A DNA stretch of 64,000 bases from Poriferisodalis sp965231925 (GTDB taxonomy: Bacteria > Actinomycetota > Acidimicrobiia > Acidimicrobiales > Poriferisodalaceae). The notes under the pieces were generated by a model. It was not told the origin of the DNA. It worked only from the letters and a program-made list of their open reading frames with translations, and did not search any database. This document shows positions 46,756-56,700 of the stretch, in pieces. Position 1 is the stretch's first letter. Each line of letters begins with the position of its first letter. Made by a program: the position numbers and the translations under genes. Where the stretch lies: contig OZ246894.1 of NCBI GenBank assembly GCA_965231925.1, positions 248,001 through 312,000 on the forward strand, given 5' to 3'.

Positions 46756-46831
46756 GATATGTCTTCGTTCAGTGACATACTAGTGATGTATCCGTACAGG
46801 AACAATAGAAACATGTCTTAGTTCATTGACA
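46756..46831. promoter_or_regulatory. Candidate HipB operators
   Basis: Two 18-base sites, TGTCTTCGTTCAGTGACA (46760-46777) and TGTCTTAGTTCATTGACA (46814-46831), are direct repeats 54 bases apart, each with TGTC/GACA half-sites separated by ten bases. GGATA (46755-46759) and TATCC (about 46789-46793) form a wider inverted pair. The region lies 15-90 bases before hipB. Confidence 0.55.
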
Positions 46832-46958
46832 TCCCCAGTTTGCCCTCGCACCCGTGCACCGCGATGCCTTCGACGAACGGGCCGGCTGCAGCCGTTGCGG
46901 CTACGTTGAGCGCGGCCGCAGGCCGAGCGCTGTGCGCGAGGAACATCGGAGGAATTCT

Positions 46959-47747
46959 GTGGGGACGACGAAGCGACTTTCTGCGTTGAGCCGGTCGATC
47001 GAGGGCCGGGTGGCGCTGATCACCGGTGCCGGCATGGGCCAGGGCCGGGCGACGGCGCACCTGTTCGCTGACGAGGGGGCGCACGTGGCGGTGACCGACC
47101 TGGGCCAGGCCGAGGTGGATGCCGTGGTGGCCGAGATCAACGACGCCGGCGGCTCGGCCGCGGGCTGGACGATGGACGTGGCCAACCGCGACCGGGTCAC
47201 CGGGGTCACCAACGAGGTGGCCGAGCGGTTCGGCGGCATCGACCACGTCATCAACAACGCGGGCATCTCACGGTTCTCGCCGATCGATGCCCCCGAGTAC
47301 GAGGACAACTGGGCGATCTCGCTCGAGGTCCTGCTGACGGCGCACACCTACACCGTCCGAGCGGCGCTGCCGTACCTGCGTCAGTCCGACGCGGCCCGCA
47401 TCGTCAACATCGCCTCCACCGAGGGCTGGGGTGCCACCAAGTTCGGCTCGCCCTACACGGCTGCCAAGCACGGTGTGATCGGGCTCACCAAGTCGCTGGC
47501 GGTCGAGCTCGGCCGCGAGGCCATCACGGTGAACTGCATCTGCCCCGGGCCGATCAATACCGCCATGACGGCAGAGATCTCCGAGGAGCACAAGACGATC
47601 TTCGCCAAGCGCCGCACCGCACTGGGCCGCTACGCTGAGCCCGAGGAAGTGGCCCACGGCACCCTCAACTTCTGCCTGCCCGCCAGCCAGTACATGACCG
47701 GCGCGGTGCTCCCCGTAGACGGCGGCCTGCTCATCAAGAACGCCTGA
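46959..47747 (+). CDS. Short-chain dehydrogenase/reductase
   Basis: A 262-residue SDR: ITGAGMGQGRATAHLFADEG (NAD(P) loop), NNAG, IASTEGWGATKFGSPYTAAK with the YxxxK pair, CPGPINTAM and AVLPVDGGLL. GTG at 46959 is chosen for GGAGG six bases upstream. It is divergent from hipBA, and its promoter region may share the HipB sites. Substrate unknown. An IS982 element begins 46 bases after the stop. Confidence 0.9.
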   Translation: MGTTKRLSALSRSIEGRVALITGAGMGQGRATAHLFADEGAHVAVTDLGQAEVDAVVAEINDAGGSAAGWTMDVANRDRVTGVTNEVAERFGGIDHVINNAGISRFSPIDAPEYEDNWAISLEVLLTAHTYTVRAALPYLRQSDAARIVNIASTEGWGATKFGSPYTAAKHGVIGLTKSLAVELGREAITVNCICPGPINTAMTAEISEEHKTIFAKRRTALGRYAEPEEVAHGTLNFCLPASQYMTGAVLPVDGGLLIKNA

Positions 47748-47793
47748 ACGGGTCCGCCACCCGGAAACCCCACGGGCGCGCCGCGGCGACTAG

Positions 47794-48815
47794 ATGGTTA
47801 GTTCCAAGGGTTTAGTGGTCGTAGGCGACAAGTGAGCGTGCGGGGCCGGGCCGGTGGGTGGTCTGGTTGTGCCAGATGGCAGCGGTGAGGGCGAGCAGGC
47901 GGGCGCCGATGCGGGCGGCGACGCCGGCTTTGGTTCGTCCTTTGTGGCGTTCGAGGGTGAGCTGGCCTTTGAGGGTCCAGTTGACCGATTCGATGATCTG
48001 GCGCAGGGGCCGCAGGAACCTGGCGCCGGGCCGCGGGGCTTCTGTGCGGGTGGCGGGGCGCAGCACGGTGACGCCGGCCTTTTTGAGGTCGGTCTCGAAC
48101 GCTTCGGAGCGGTAGCCCTTGTCGGCGATGAGGGTCTGGCCCGCCCGGGCGATGCGGGCTGTGGCGAGCATGTCTTCGCAGACGTCGCGTTCGTCGGCTT
48201 TCGCTCCTGCGAGCGCGAACGCGATCGGCAGCCCTGCGGGGGTGGCGATCAGGTGCAGCCGCAGGCCCCAGAAGTACCGAGAATGCGACGCGCAGTACCC
48301 GTATTGGGCCCATCCCGCGAGGTCCGAGCGCTTTTGGGTCTCCCGGCTTCGGCCGCATTCCACAGGCGTGGAGTCCACCAGCCACACGTCGTCGTGCCAT
48401 GAGTCGCACTCACGTGCGAGTCCTGCCATGACACGCGCGATCATCTCCGCGCTGCGCCGCAGCCGCTTGTTGTAGCCGACGCGCTTGGGCAGGTACGGGA
48501 ACCACGGCGTCAGATGCTCATGGGCGAAACGCATGAACTGCGACTCGTTGTCATAGCCCAGCAGCGCCGAGATCACCGCCAAGGTCACCAACTCCGCATC
48601 CGACAGCTTCGGGGCGAACCCCACCGCAGGCCGCTCAGGAGCCCACCCAGGGTTCTGCGCCAACAAGTCGTCAATCCTCACATACAGTGCAGTCGCGAGG
48701 GTGTCCAAGTCCGGGCCCATGCTGAGAACCTCCAAGATCGAAGCGTGATTTCACACCCCGAGCTTGGACACCCTCACCCCACAACTGGTGGACCCCACCC
48801 CTTGGAACTAACCAT
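47794..48815. mobile_element. IS982-family insertion sequence
   Basis: Perfect 17-bp inverted repeats, ATGGTTAGTTCCAAGGG (47794-47810) and its complement (48799-48815), enclose one transposase gene. No clear target duplication was seen. First of three consecutive insertion sequences. Confidence 0.85.
47812..48720 (-). CDS. IS982-family transposase
   Basis: A 302-residue DDE transposase: WLVDSTPVECGRS (Asp), LIADKGYRSEAF (Asp) and IIESVNWTLKGQLTL (Glu). The start ATG at 48720 has GGAGG eight bases upstream. Intact reading frame. Confidence 0.9.
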   Translation of the reverse strand: MGPDLDTLATALYVRIDDLLAQNPGWAPERPAVGFAPKLSDAELVTLAVISALLGYDNESQFMRFAHEHLTPWFPYLPKRVGYNKRLRRSAEMIARVMAGLARECDSWHDDVWLVDSTPVECGRSRETQKRSDLAGWAQYGYCASHSRYFWGLRLHLIATPAGLPIAFALAGAKADERDVCEDMLATARIARAGQTLIADKGYRSEAFETDLKKAGVTVLRPATRTEAPRPGARFLRPLRQIIESVNWTLKGQLTLERHKGRTKAGVAARIGARLLALTAAIWHNQTTHRPGPARSLVAYDH

Positions 48816-48905
48816 GCGTGGCATGTTTTGGGGGTGGCAGCGCCGGCGGGGATGGCTCCAACTGACGTGCCCCGCTGCGGTTGTTTGGACTGCGGTGGTG
48901 GCTTT

Positions 48906-50610
48906 CTAGGAGCGTGGTCGGAAAGTCGGCGGATTTCCGCGGTCGGCGCTGGGACGCGCGGGACAATGCAGGGGTGCGCGGTTCGGCTGACGATCAGGGT
49001 TCGTTTTTTGATGTTGATGTGATGGTGGGCGATCTGTTGGACTGCGAGGGGTTCTTGGCGACGCTGGGGCGGGCTCGCGGGGAGCTGTTCTGCGACGCCG
49101 ATTTCGATGCGCTGTATGTGTCGGGTCGGGGCCGGCCGTCGCATCCGCCGTCGGTGGTGGCGTCGTTGTTGTTGTGCCAGTTGTTCTATGGGGTGTCGGA
49201 TCGTGAGGCCGAGCGGCGGTCGCGGTTCGACATGTCGTGGAAAGCGGCGCTGGGGCTGCGGCTGGATCATCGGGGGATTCCGCATGTGGTGCTGGTGGAG
49301 TTCCGGGCGCGGCTGGTGCGCGCGGGGATGGAGAGCTTCTTGGGGGATCGGGTCAAGATCGCAGCCAAGCGCGCCGGGGTGATCGGCCATCGCCGCAGCG
49401 TGGACTCCACCGGCATCGAGGACAGCGTGCTGACCCAGGACACGGTCACGCTGATTCGTTCTCAGGTCCGTCGCTGTGTCGACGCGGTGTCGGGGATCGA
49501 CGCGGGCGCGGCGGGCGAGCTGGCGGGGCTGTTGGCCCGCGGCGACTACGGGTCGGACGCCAAGCCGCAGATCAACTGGTCCGATCCTGCAGAGCGGGCG
49601 GCTTTGGTGGCCGAGCTGTTCGCCGACGCCGGGACTGTCGTGGGGTTCTGTTCCCGCTTCGAGGACGCCGATGTGGCCGCAGCAGTCGAGCTGCTCAGAG
49701 TCGTCGCCGGCCAGGACATCGAGACCGCTGACACTCCCGACGGCGCCGCTGTGCCGCGGATACGCCAAGGCACCGCGACTGAGCGGGTGATCTCGACCGT
49801 CGATCCCGACGCCCGGCACGGGCACCGCTCCCGCCGCGACCGCTACGACGGCTACAAGCTGCACATCGCCGCCGACGCGGACTCCGACCTGATCACCGCC
49901 GCGGCAGCGACGCGGGCCACCGTCCACGACGCAGCAGTCCTCGAGGACCTCATCGACGCCGACCCGGTCCCGGTCGCGGAGGTCATCGCCGACACCCACT
50001 ACGGATCGGGGCCCACGCGGCAGGCGATGGCCGGCCGCGGCATCGACCTGGTCGCCCCCGCCCCGCCGATATCGGCCCGCAAAGACCCCGACATGTTCAC
50101 CAAAGCCGACTTCGGCATCGACACCGAAACAGCGACGATCACCTGCCCCGCCGGCGTCGCCGTCGCGATCCCGCCGCCGCGCGGCCAAAAGCGCCGCCAG
50201 GCCCGATTCAGCGCAGCGGACTGCAACGCGTGCGCGCTCAAGACGCGATGCACCGCACGCGACAGCGGCCGCATCGTGCAGATCAACCCCCACGAAGAGC
50301 TCCTCGCCCCCGCCAGAGCCCAACGGCGCGAACCCGAATTCCTCGCCAGATACCGACAGCGCTCCCAAGCAGAACGAAAGATCGCCCACATCAAAGCCCG
50401 CACCAAACGCCTGCCGTGGCGCGGCCTCGCCAAAGCCGGCCACTGGCTCGAATGGCGAACCGCCGCCATCAACCTCGACCGCATCGGCCGCCTCGGCATC
50501 ATCGGGTGACACACCCGCGTCCGTGCCCAGCCCGCCACCCCAACCCCACCCGACGCGCCCACCAGCCAAACCCGCCCTCACACAACCCCAATAACCGACC
50601 ACGCTCCTAG
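48906..50610. mobile_element. IS1182-like insertion sequence
   Basis: Perfect 16-bp inverted repeats CTAGGAGCGTGGTCGG (48906-48921) and complement (50595-50610), both ending in CTAG, enclose an intact transposase. The left end is shared with the 107-bp element at 5624-5730. Confidence 0.85.
48974..50509 (+). CDS. IS1182-like transposase
   Basis: A 511-residue transposase with a DUF772-type N-terminus (SRFDMSWKAALGL) and DDE catalytic residues: HRRSVDSTGIEDS, AEVIADTHYGSG and QAERKIAHIKAR. A CxxC-type CNACALKTRC motif sits before the last segment as in IS1182 relatives. GTG at 48974 is the first good start inside the element. Confidence 0.88.
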   Translation: MRGSADDQGSFFDVDVMVGDLLDCEGFLATLGRARGELFCDADFDALYVSGRGRPSHPPSVVASLLLCQLFYGVSDREAERRSRFDMSWKAALGLRLDHRGIPHVVLVEFRARLVRAGMESFLGDRVKIAAKRAGVIGHRRSVDSTGIEDSVLTQDTVTLIRSQVRRCVDAVSGIDAGAAGELAGLLARGDYGSDAKPQINWSDPAERAALVAELFADAGTVVGFCSRFEDADVAAAVELLRVVAGQDIETADTPDGAAVPRIRQGTATERVISTVDPDARHGHRSRRDRYDGYKLHIAADADSDLITAAAATRATVHDAAVLEDLIDADPVPVAEVIADTHYGSGPTRQAMAGRGIDLVAPAPPISARKDPDMFTKADFGIDTETATITCPAGVAVAIPPPRGQKRRQARFSAADCNACALKTRCTARDSGRIVQINPHEELLAPARAQRREPEFLARYRQRSQAERKIAHIKARTKRLPWRGLAKAGHWLEWRTAAINLDRIGRLGIIG

Positions 50611-50749
50611 GTGAGTGTCTCCCCGCCGGTTCGCTGCCTCGGCGATGTCGCTTGATAGGAGCGTGAACTCCTCCCCTTGGGGATGGCCCGACGCATGTGT
50701 GCGCACCGCCGAGGCCAGCTTGTCACAGCCCCGGACAAGGAGACACATC
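50611..50749 (+). other. 5' non-coding end of the IS110 element, possible bridge-RNA region
   Basis: In the IS110 group the recombinase works with a structured RNA encoded in the non-coding region upstream of its gene. This 139-bp stretch, directly after the IS1182-like end, is the only such region here. The sequence CTTGATAGGAGC (about 50653) is echoed after the gene as CTTGACATAGGAGC (about 51757), which may mark the element ends. No secondary structure was computed. Confidence 0.35.
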
Positions 50750-51766
50750 ATGATTGTGGTGGGAATCGACACCCACAAAGACGTTCACGCGGCGTGCGCT
50801 GTGGACGACGTCGGCCGTGCGTTGGAGCATCGCTGTTTCGCGAACACGCCCCAGGGCCACGCCGAGCTGGCCGGCTGGGTCCAGCACCACGAGGCCGCCC
50901 TGGTCGCCATGGAAGGCTCGGGCAACTACGGGCGGCCCGCCGCTGCGCACTTGAGCGGCGCCGGCGCCGCAGTCGTCGAGGTGCCCCCGCACATGACCGC
51001 CGCAGCTCGGCGCCGTCAGCGCACCGGCTCGGGGACCGATCCCGGCGACGCGCTCGCGATCGCCCGAGTCGGCCTGGCCGAGCGCGGTCTGGGCCCGCCG
51101 CGGCCTGATGGAGCCATTGAGGATCTGCGCTGTTTGGTGCGCTACCGGCGTGAACTCGTCGCCGACCGGACTCGTCAGATCAACCGGCTGCACGCCGATC
51201 TCGAACAGCTGCGGCCCGGTTACCACCAACGCGTGGGACGGCTTGGCACCAAAGCGGCGTTCGACCGCGCCACCAGACTGCTGCGCGGCGATGCCACCAG
51301 CCGCGCGCGCATCGCCCGCAGCCGCATCAAAGCACTGCGCGCTCCACAGCGCACCATCGACAGCCTCGCGGCTGAGATCCGCGGTGCGGTCGACGCGACC
51401 GGCACCACCCTGTGCCGCATCGACGGCATCGGCCATCTCGTCGCAGCCGACATCGGGACCGAGACTGGCGACCCCGCCAGATTCGCGACCAAAGCAGCAT
51501 TCGCGATGGCCAACGGCACCGCCCCCATCGAGGCCAGCTCCGGACGCGTCCGACGCCACAGACTCAACCGAGGCGGCAACCGCCAGCTCAACAAAGCCAT
51601 CCACACCGCCGCTCTCACCCAGATCTCACGACCCGGCACCGAAGGCCGCAACTACTACGAACGCTGCCTCGCCCGCGGCAAGACCAAACGAGAAGCCATC
51701 CGCAACCTCAAACGACGCATCTCAGACCGCGTCTGGACCCACCTCAACACCCCAAACTTGACATAG
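50750..51766 (+). CDS. IS110-family transposase (DEDD recombinase)
   Basis: A 338-residue protein. The DEDD domain begins VVGIDTHKDVHAACAVD and contains AMEGSGNYGR and GTDPGDALAIAR. The C-terminal Transposase_20 domain has IDGIGHLVAADIG and PIEASSGRVRRHRL, including the catalytic Ser region. AAGGAG lies seven bases before the ATG. Intact. Confidence 0.92.
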   Translation: MIVVGIDTHKDVHAACAVDDVGRALEHRCFANTPQGHAELAGWVQHHEAALVAMEGSGNYGRPAAAHLSGAGAAVVEVPPHMTAAARRRQRTGSGTDPGDALAIARVGLAERGLGPPRPDGAIEDLRCLVRYRRELVADRTRQINRLHADLEQLRPGYHQRVGRLGTKAAFDRATRLLRGDATSRARIARSRIKALRAPQRTIDSLAAEIRGAVDATGTTLCRIDGIGHLVAADIGTETGDPARFATKAAFAMANGTAPIEASSGRVRRHRLNRGGNRQLNKAIHTAALTQISRPGTEGRNYYERCLARGKTKREAIRNLKRRISDRVWTHLNTPNLT

Positions 51767-51903
51767 GAGCTCATCTAGGCGAGCCGGCGCGACATAGCCC
51801 CGATGGGAACGGCGACGCCGGGCCATTCTCAAGCGGGCGGGACCGCGACGAGGAATCAAGCACGCGAGCTGGCGGGCCCGAACTGCGGCGCTGAGTGAAG
51901 GCG

Positions 51904-53541
51904 CTACTGGGTGAGGGTGAGGACGAGCGCGGCCGGCATGCCGTCGGCATCGAGTATGAGCGTGCCTGAGACGCCGCGTTCTTCCAGCGGGAGCGAAACG
52001 GTTCCTTCGACGGAGAAGAATCCGGTCATGGCCAGCGAGCCGTCGTCGTTGGCTGTGCCGCGGGCGGCGAGACGCATCTCGGCGCCTCCCTCGAACACCA
52101 GCAGTGCGCTGAAGTGCCGCTCATCCACCGCCGGGTCGGCGGCGTCCAGCGAAGCCGAACTCGGCGGGATCACCGCGATCGACTCGGTCGACGTCACCGT
52201 CTCGGTGGATTCGACGCCGTCGACCGTCGTAGTAGTAGTGGTCGTGGTGACCACCAGCCACAGCGAGCCAGCCACGTCGTAACGGTCGGCGCCCGACGGT
52301 GTGAAGGTCAGCTCGGCGCCTTGCACGCTGCCTCTGGACGACACCGTGGGCTCGGGATTGATGACGACCTGCGTCGCCACCTTCGTCTCCACGATCGCCT
52401 CAGAGCCGTCGGCCGTGGCCTCTGAGACCTCGGCACCGTCGTCGATCACCGGTGTTGCCGCCGCTGCGCTGGAGGACACAGCTTGCGACTCCTGGGGCGC
52501 TTCAGCGACTACAGGGGCCGCCGCCGCCACGGGGGTCGCCGCCACTGCGGGCGCCGCCACGGCCTCAGCAGGCACCTCGGCGCCGGCAGGATCGGTCAGG
52601 TCGGCAACCGCAGTCACCGGAGCAGCGACAGGAACGATCACAGGCGCATCGGGCGCCGGCAGCTCCACGGCCAGCGGCGCCAGAACTTCCATCACCGAGT
52701 CGGGCAGCACCCGGTCGGCCGCCTTGTGCACCGGCGAATCGACCGTCGGGGCGATCACTGCGGTCGCCAGCCCGAAGCCGACCGCGGCCTTCGCCATCAC
52801 CGGCACGCCGACCGTCGCGGCATTTGCCGTCGCAGCGGCGGCCCGTGAAGCCATCGGGGCGGTCTCGGCCAGCACCGGCATCGCCGAGTGCAGCGCTGCT
52901 CGCCCGCTGCCGGGCGCAGACTGGCCTGAGACTGCAGCAGCAGCCCTTTCGCCGCGGCGCAGCAACCCCACTAGGGCCGCCGGCGCCACGGCCGCCAGCT
53001 TCAACGCGGACCGCACGGCGTTGCGAGCCCGAGACACCCTCGCTCGAGCGTTGTCCTCGGACACACCTGCCCTGGCAGCGACTTCTTCGTAGCTGAGCTC
53101 CTCCACGAAGCGCATCATCAGCGCCTCGCGGTACTGGTCGGACAGATCGTCGACCGCGTCGGCCAGCTCGGTGTCGTCGAAGTCGAGACCGAGCTCGCCT
53201 TCGATTGAAGGCGCCTGCCTCAGCGCCCGGTCGTTCGATGCGAACCGGTCAGTCTTCTCGCCCTCGCGACGCTTCCGGTTGCCCTCGTCGTTGCAGACAT
53301 TGGACAGGATGCGATGCAGCCACGGACCCACCAGATAGTTGCCGTTGAACCGCGGCATGGCTCGCAGCGCCCGCACCAGCGCTTCCTGCACGGCGTCCTC
53401 GGCTGCTTCGGGGCAACCGAGCTTGCGGCGCGCGTGACCGAGCAGCTGCGGCCGGTACTCCCGCACCAGCTCGGCGAACGCTTCATCGTCGCCAGCCTGG
53501 TAGGCGAGGACCAGATCTCTGTCTTCAAGGCGCAGAGCCAT
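51904..53541 (-). CDS. ECF sigma factor with a long, probably membrane-tethered C-terminal extension
   Basis: A 545-residue protein. Sigma2 (about 11-80, LVREYRPQLLGHARRKLG, AEDAVQEALVRALR, WLHRILSNVCND) and sigma4 (about 125-178, LSDQYREALMMRF, SYEEVAARAGVSEDNARARV) form a complete ECF core. Ordinary ECF factors end near residue 200. Here a hydrophobic segment (about 243-266, VGVPVMAKAAVGFGLATAVI) is followed by a 120-residue Ala/Val/Pro region, a beta-rich domain and a run of eight Thr. This suggests a sigma factor anchored in the membrane with an outer sensing domain. No anti-sigma gene is adjacent. ATG at 53541. Confidence 0.8.
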   Translation of the reverse strand: MALRLEDRDLVLAYQAGDDEAFAELVREYRPQLLGHARRKLGCPEAAEDAVQEALVRALRAMPRFNGNYLVGPWLHRILSNVCNDEGNRKRREGEKTDRFASNDRALRQAPSIEGELGLDFDDTELADAVDDLSDQYREALMMRFVEELSYEEVAARAGVSEDNARARVSRARNAVRSALKLAAVAPAALVGLLRRGERAAAAVSGQSAPGSGRAALHSAMPVLAETAPMASRAAAATANAATVGVPVMAKAAVGFGLATAVIAPTVDSPVHKAADRVLPDSVMEVLAPLAVELPAPDAPVIVPVAAPVTAVADLTDPAGAEVPAEAVAAPAVAATPVAAAAPVVAEAPQESQAVSSSAAAATPVIDDGAEVSEATADGSEAIVETKVATQVVINPEPTVSSRGSVQGAELTFTPSGADRYDVAGSLWLVVTTTTTTTTVDGVESTETVTSTESIAVIPPSSASLDAADPAVDERHFSALLVFEGGAEMRLAARGTANDDGSLAMTGFFSVEGTVSLPLEERGVSGTLILDADGMPAALVLTLTQ

Positions 53542-53775
53542 AGCAGTCACGCGTCGGATCAGCGGGAACGCCAACGCTCCCGTCATTGACGATGCTACCG
53601 CGGCCCCCGTACGCGCTTGCCGTCACATTCTCGGGTGCTCAAGGGTTGCACCGCCCGGAGTCGATCACTGTGCGGGGCTCCAAGATCGCCGTCGGGCCAC
53701 ACCGCCGAGACGCAGCGGGTGCGCATCCGCAAGCCGAGATGAGCAGTCGAGCAGACCCAAACGGGACGTGTGTAG

Positions 53776-56700
53776 TTAGGAGTTGCGGGTGATCAACACG
53801 GTGTGGGCGTCGCCATCATCGGCGGTGATCGTGTAGCCGTGCAGCGTCACCGATTCGCCGGGCCCGAGCACCGGGAAATCGTCGACTTGACCGTCGCCGC
53901 TGTCCCCGGCGATCTTGACGGGCAACTCGCCGGAGCCGACAAAGCTGTCCACTGCGTACACCAGCACACCTTCTTCGATGAGCGCTTGCAATCTGCCCGT
54001 TCCACCACGCTGCCAGGTGACCTCGCGGCCCCGGTCGTAGCCGAGCTGGCGACGGCTCTCGATCACGATGACCCGGCGTTGGTCAATGGGCACCGCTGCC
54101 ATGGCAACCGCATCATCGGCGCTGGAAATGGGGGCGAGGGTCACCGTTGCAGTGCCGCCGGTGACGCATTGGATCTGGTGCTCGTGGAGCCAACCGAGCT
54201 GCCAACGGCTCCACGCCAGCATCTCGATGGGCAGCAGTCGTTCCACCTGCCGCCACTCCCAGTCGCCATCGGGGTAGGTCCTGGTGGTACGGCGCAGCAG
54301 CAACGATGCCTCCGTCAAGAAGTAGGCGTTGAGTTCCATCAGGCCGAAGCTGACGGGGATCCACTCCTGACCGCGGGGCGAAGCGGGCTGCTCATGCGCA
54401 GCGCTGTCGTAGGGATACATGTCGAGCAACCCGAGATTGTGCACGAGTTCGTGGGCGGCGACGTCGCCCCAGTCGGTGGGTTCAACCGGCTCGTCGCGAA
54501 GCCAACTGTTGTTGATGTGCCTGCGCATCGACACGCCGTCGGCTTCGATTGACCCACCTGCTACGCCACCAGAAAAATGGGTGCTGGGCAGAACCACGGC
54601 CAGACTGTCGAACCCGCTGAAGTCAATTTCGGCGTCAACGAGATCCACCGCATCCCTCGAGATGCCGTCCAAAACGCTGTCCTCGTCATAATCGGCGTAG
54701 CGCTTGGGTGCCCTCAGCCATTGATGGTGGGGCACGAACTCGACGTCAAGCTTGCCGTAGCTGGCGGACTCGAGGTACTCCTTGGCCCACGGCAGCCCTC
54801 GTGCTGCTTCTTGCTCTGTGGTGTGAGCGGCCTGGGCGTCGGGGAAGTCCATGAACAGCACGCCGATGCGGACTGTGCCGACTGGCGAAGGTGCCCATTC
54901 AGGCAGCGGAAAGCCTGCGGTGACTCCACCGACGCCGCGGGGGCGACAATGCCGGGCGACACCAGAGGGCTCGCCGCTGGCACCGACGACATATGCCCGG
55001 TGCTTGCCCTCGTCGTCGATGGTGTGGAAAGCGATGCGCTGACCGTCAGGCGACCAGCGAGGGGCGAGCGTGAGAAGGCCCTCGTCGACGACCACCTCAT
55101 CGTCGGGACCGTCGATGTCAGCGATGACCACCGATGTCCGGCTTCGATCGCCGCGCACAAAGGCGATGCGCGTGCCGTCGGGCGACCATGACAGCCCGCC
55201 GTCGAAGTAGACCGCGGCGTGTATGCGCCGTTCGTTGCTGCCACCGGTGTCGGACACCGTCACGAATCCGTCGCGCCAGAACGCGAGCTGGCTGCCGTCG
55301 GGCGACCAAGCGGGGCTGCGCTCCCAGGCGCCTCCCTCGTTGAGCGCCTTCGGTTTGTTGCCGTACGACGTCATCACGACGATGTGACGATCACTGTCGA
55401 GGCGGTTCCCTTCCTCATCGCGGCCGCTGCCGGTCTCGCGCTCGAAGGCAATCTTGTTGCCGTCAGGCGACCACGCGGGCCAACGATCAGCTACGTCGCC
55501 CTCCGTGCGCTGGTTGTTGTGGCTGCCGTCGACATTGACAGTCCAGATGTGCGACATCCAGTTGCCGTTGTCGTCGTTGCGTCCGCGCACATAGGCAATC
55601 CGGGTGCCATCGGGCGACCACACCGCGGAGTACAGATAGGCACCGTCGAAGTGGACTAGCTCTTGGGCATCGGTCCCGTCGTTGCTGACGATTCGCAGCG
55701 AAGCATTCTCGGTGTAGACGAGCATGCTGCAGTCGGGTGACCACGCTGGATCCTCAGCGTTGGTCGAGGGCACGAGCTGTACCGGCTCGTCGTCGATGGC
55801 GCCGCCGCAGGTGCCCGCCGGCAGGACGTCGATGTCAGCCTCTTCTTTGGCTTCGTCGTCTTCGCCTTCAGCCTCGTCGGGTGCGGGGTCGTCGGCGGAA
55901 TCTTCGACGGGATCCTCGCCGGCGATGTAGGCGTTGATCGCGGTCTGCGACACTGCGGCGTCGCCGCCGAAGACACGCAGATCGACGGAGGGATTCGCCT
56001 CGCGGGCAGCGTCGAGGTAGGTCGCCGTGTCGGGCGGAATCTGGGCGGGGTCGGCGAGTACCAGCGGGGCGCACAGCCGCCCCAGCAACGGAGCAGCGCT
56101 GAACGAGTCGAACGGCACCCGTGCACGGGCCAGTCCGATCGTGCTCGTCGTGAAGCACGGCTGACCGGCGGCGTCGCTGTAGCGACCGTCGACGAGCTCG
56201 GCAGCCTTCACCGCGGTGTCATAGCGAGTGCTGCCTGCCACACGGGAAACTTCGATGCCAAGATCTTTGACGGCCTGTTCCACCGGCTCGCTGAGCGCAG
56301 CGGTGCCGCCCATCAGCACCACGTGAGAGATGGCGGCCTCACCCAAGTAGCCGGACACGTCGGGGTGCAGCTCATCTGGCGGCGTCAGCAGCACCGGATG
56401 GATGCCACGAGCCGCGAACGGACCGGCCACCAGGGCATCCGCGAACACCTCACTGCTGGCGATGACCGCCGTGCGGCCCAGCTCGCCCATGTCGCCCGGC
56501 GTGACACGCGCGGCAGCCGCGACCCCGGTGCCGAAGCGATCCTCGCCCGCGATGCGTTCCGTCGAGATGCCTGCCTCATCCAGCGCGTCGAGCACACCGA
56601 CGCCCACGCCGCGTCCGGGGCCGCGGGCGCCGCCGCTCGCATCGGGCCCGACCACCAACGCGCTCGTCACGCCCACCCGCTGGAGGAACTCGAGCGCATC

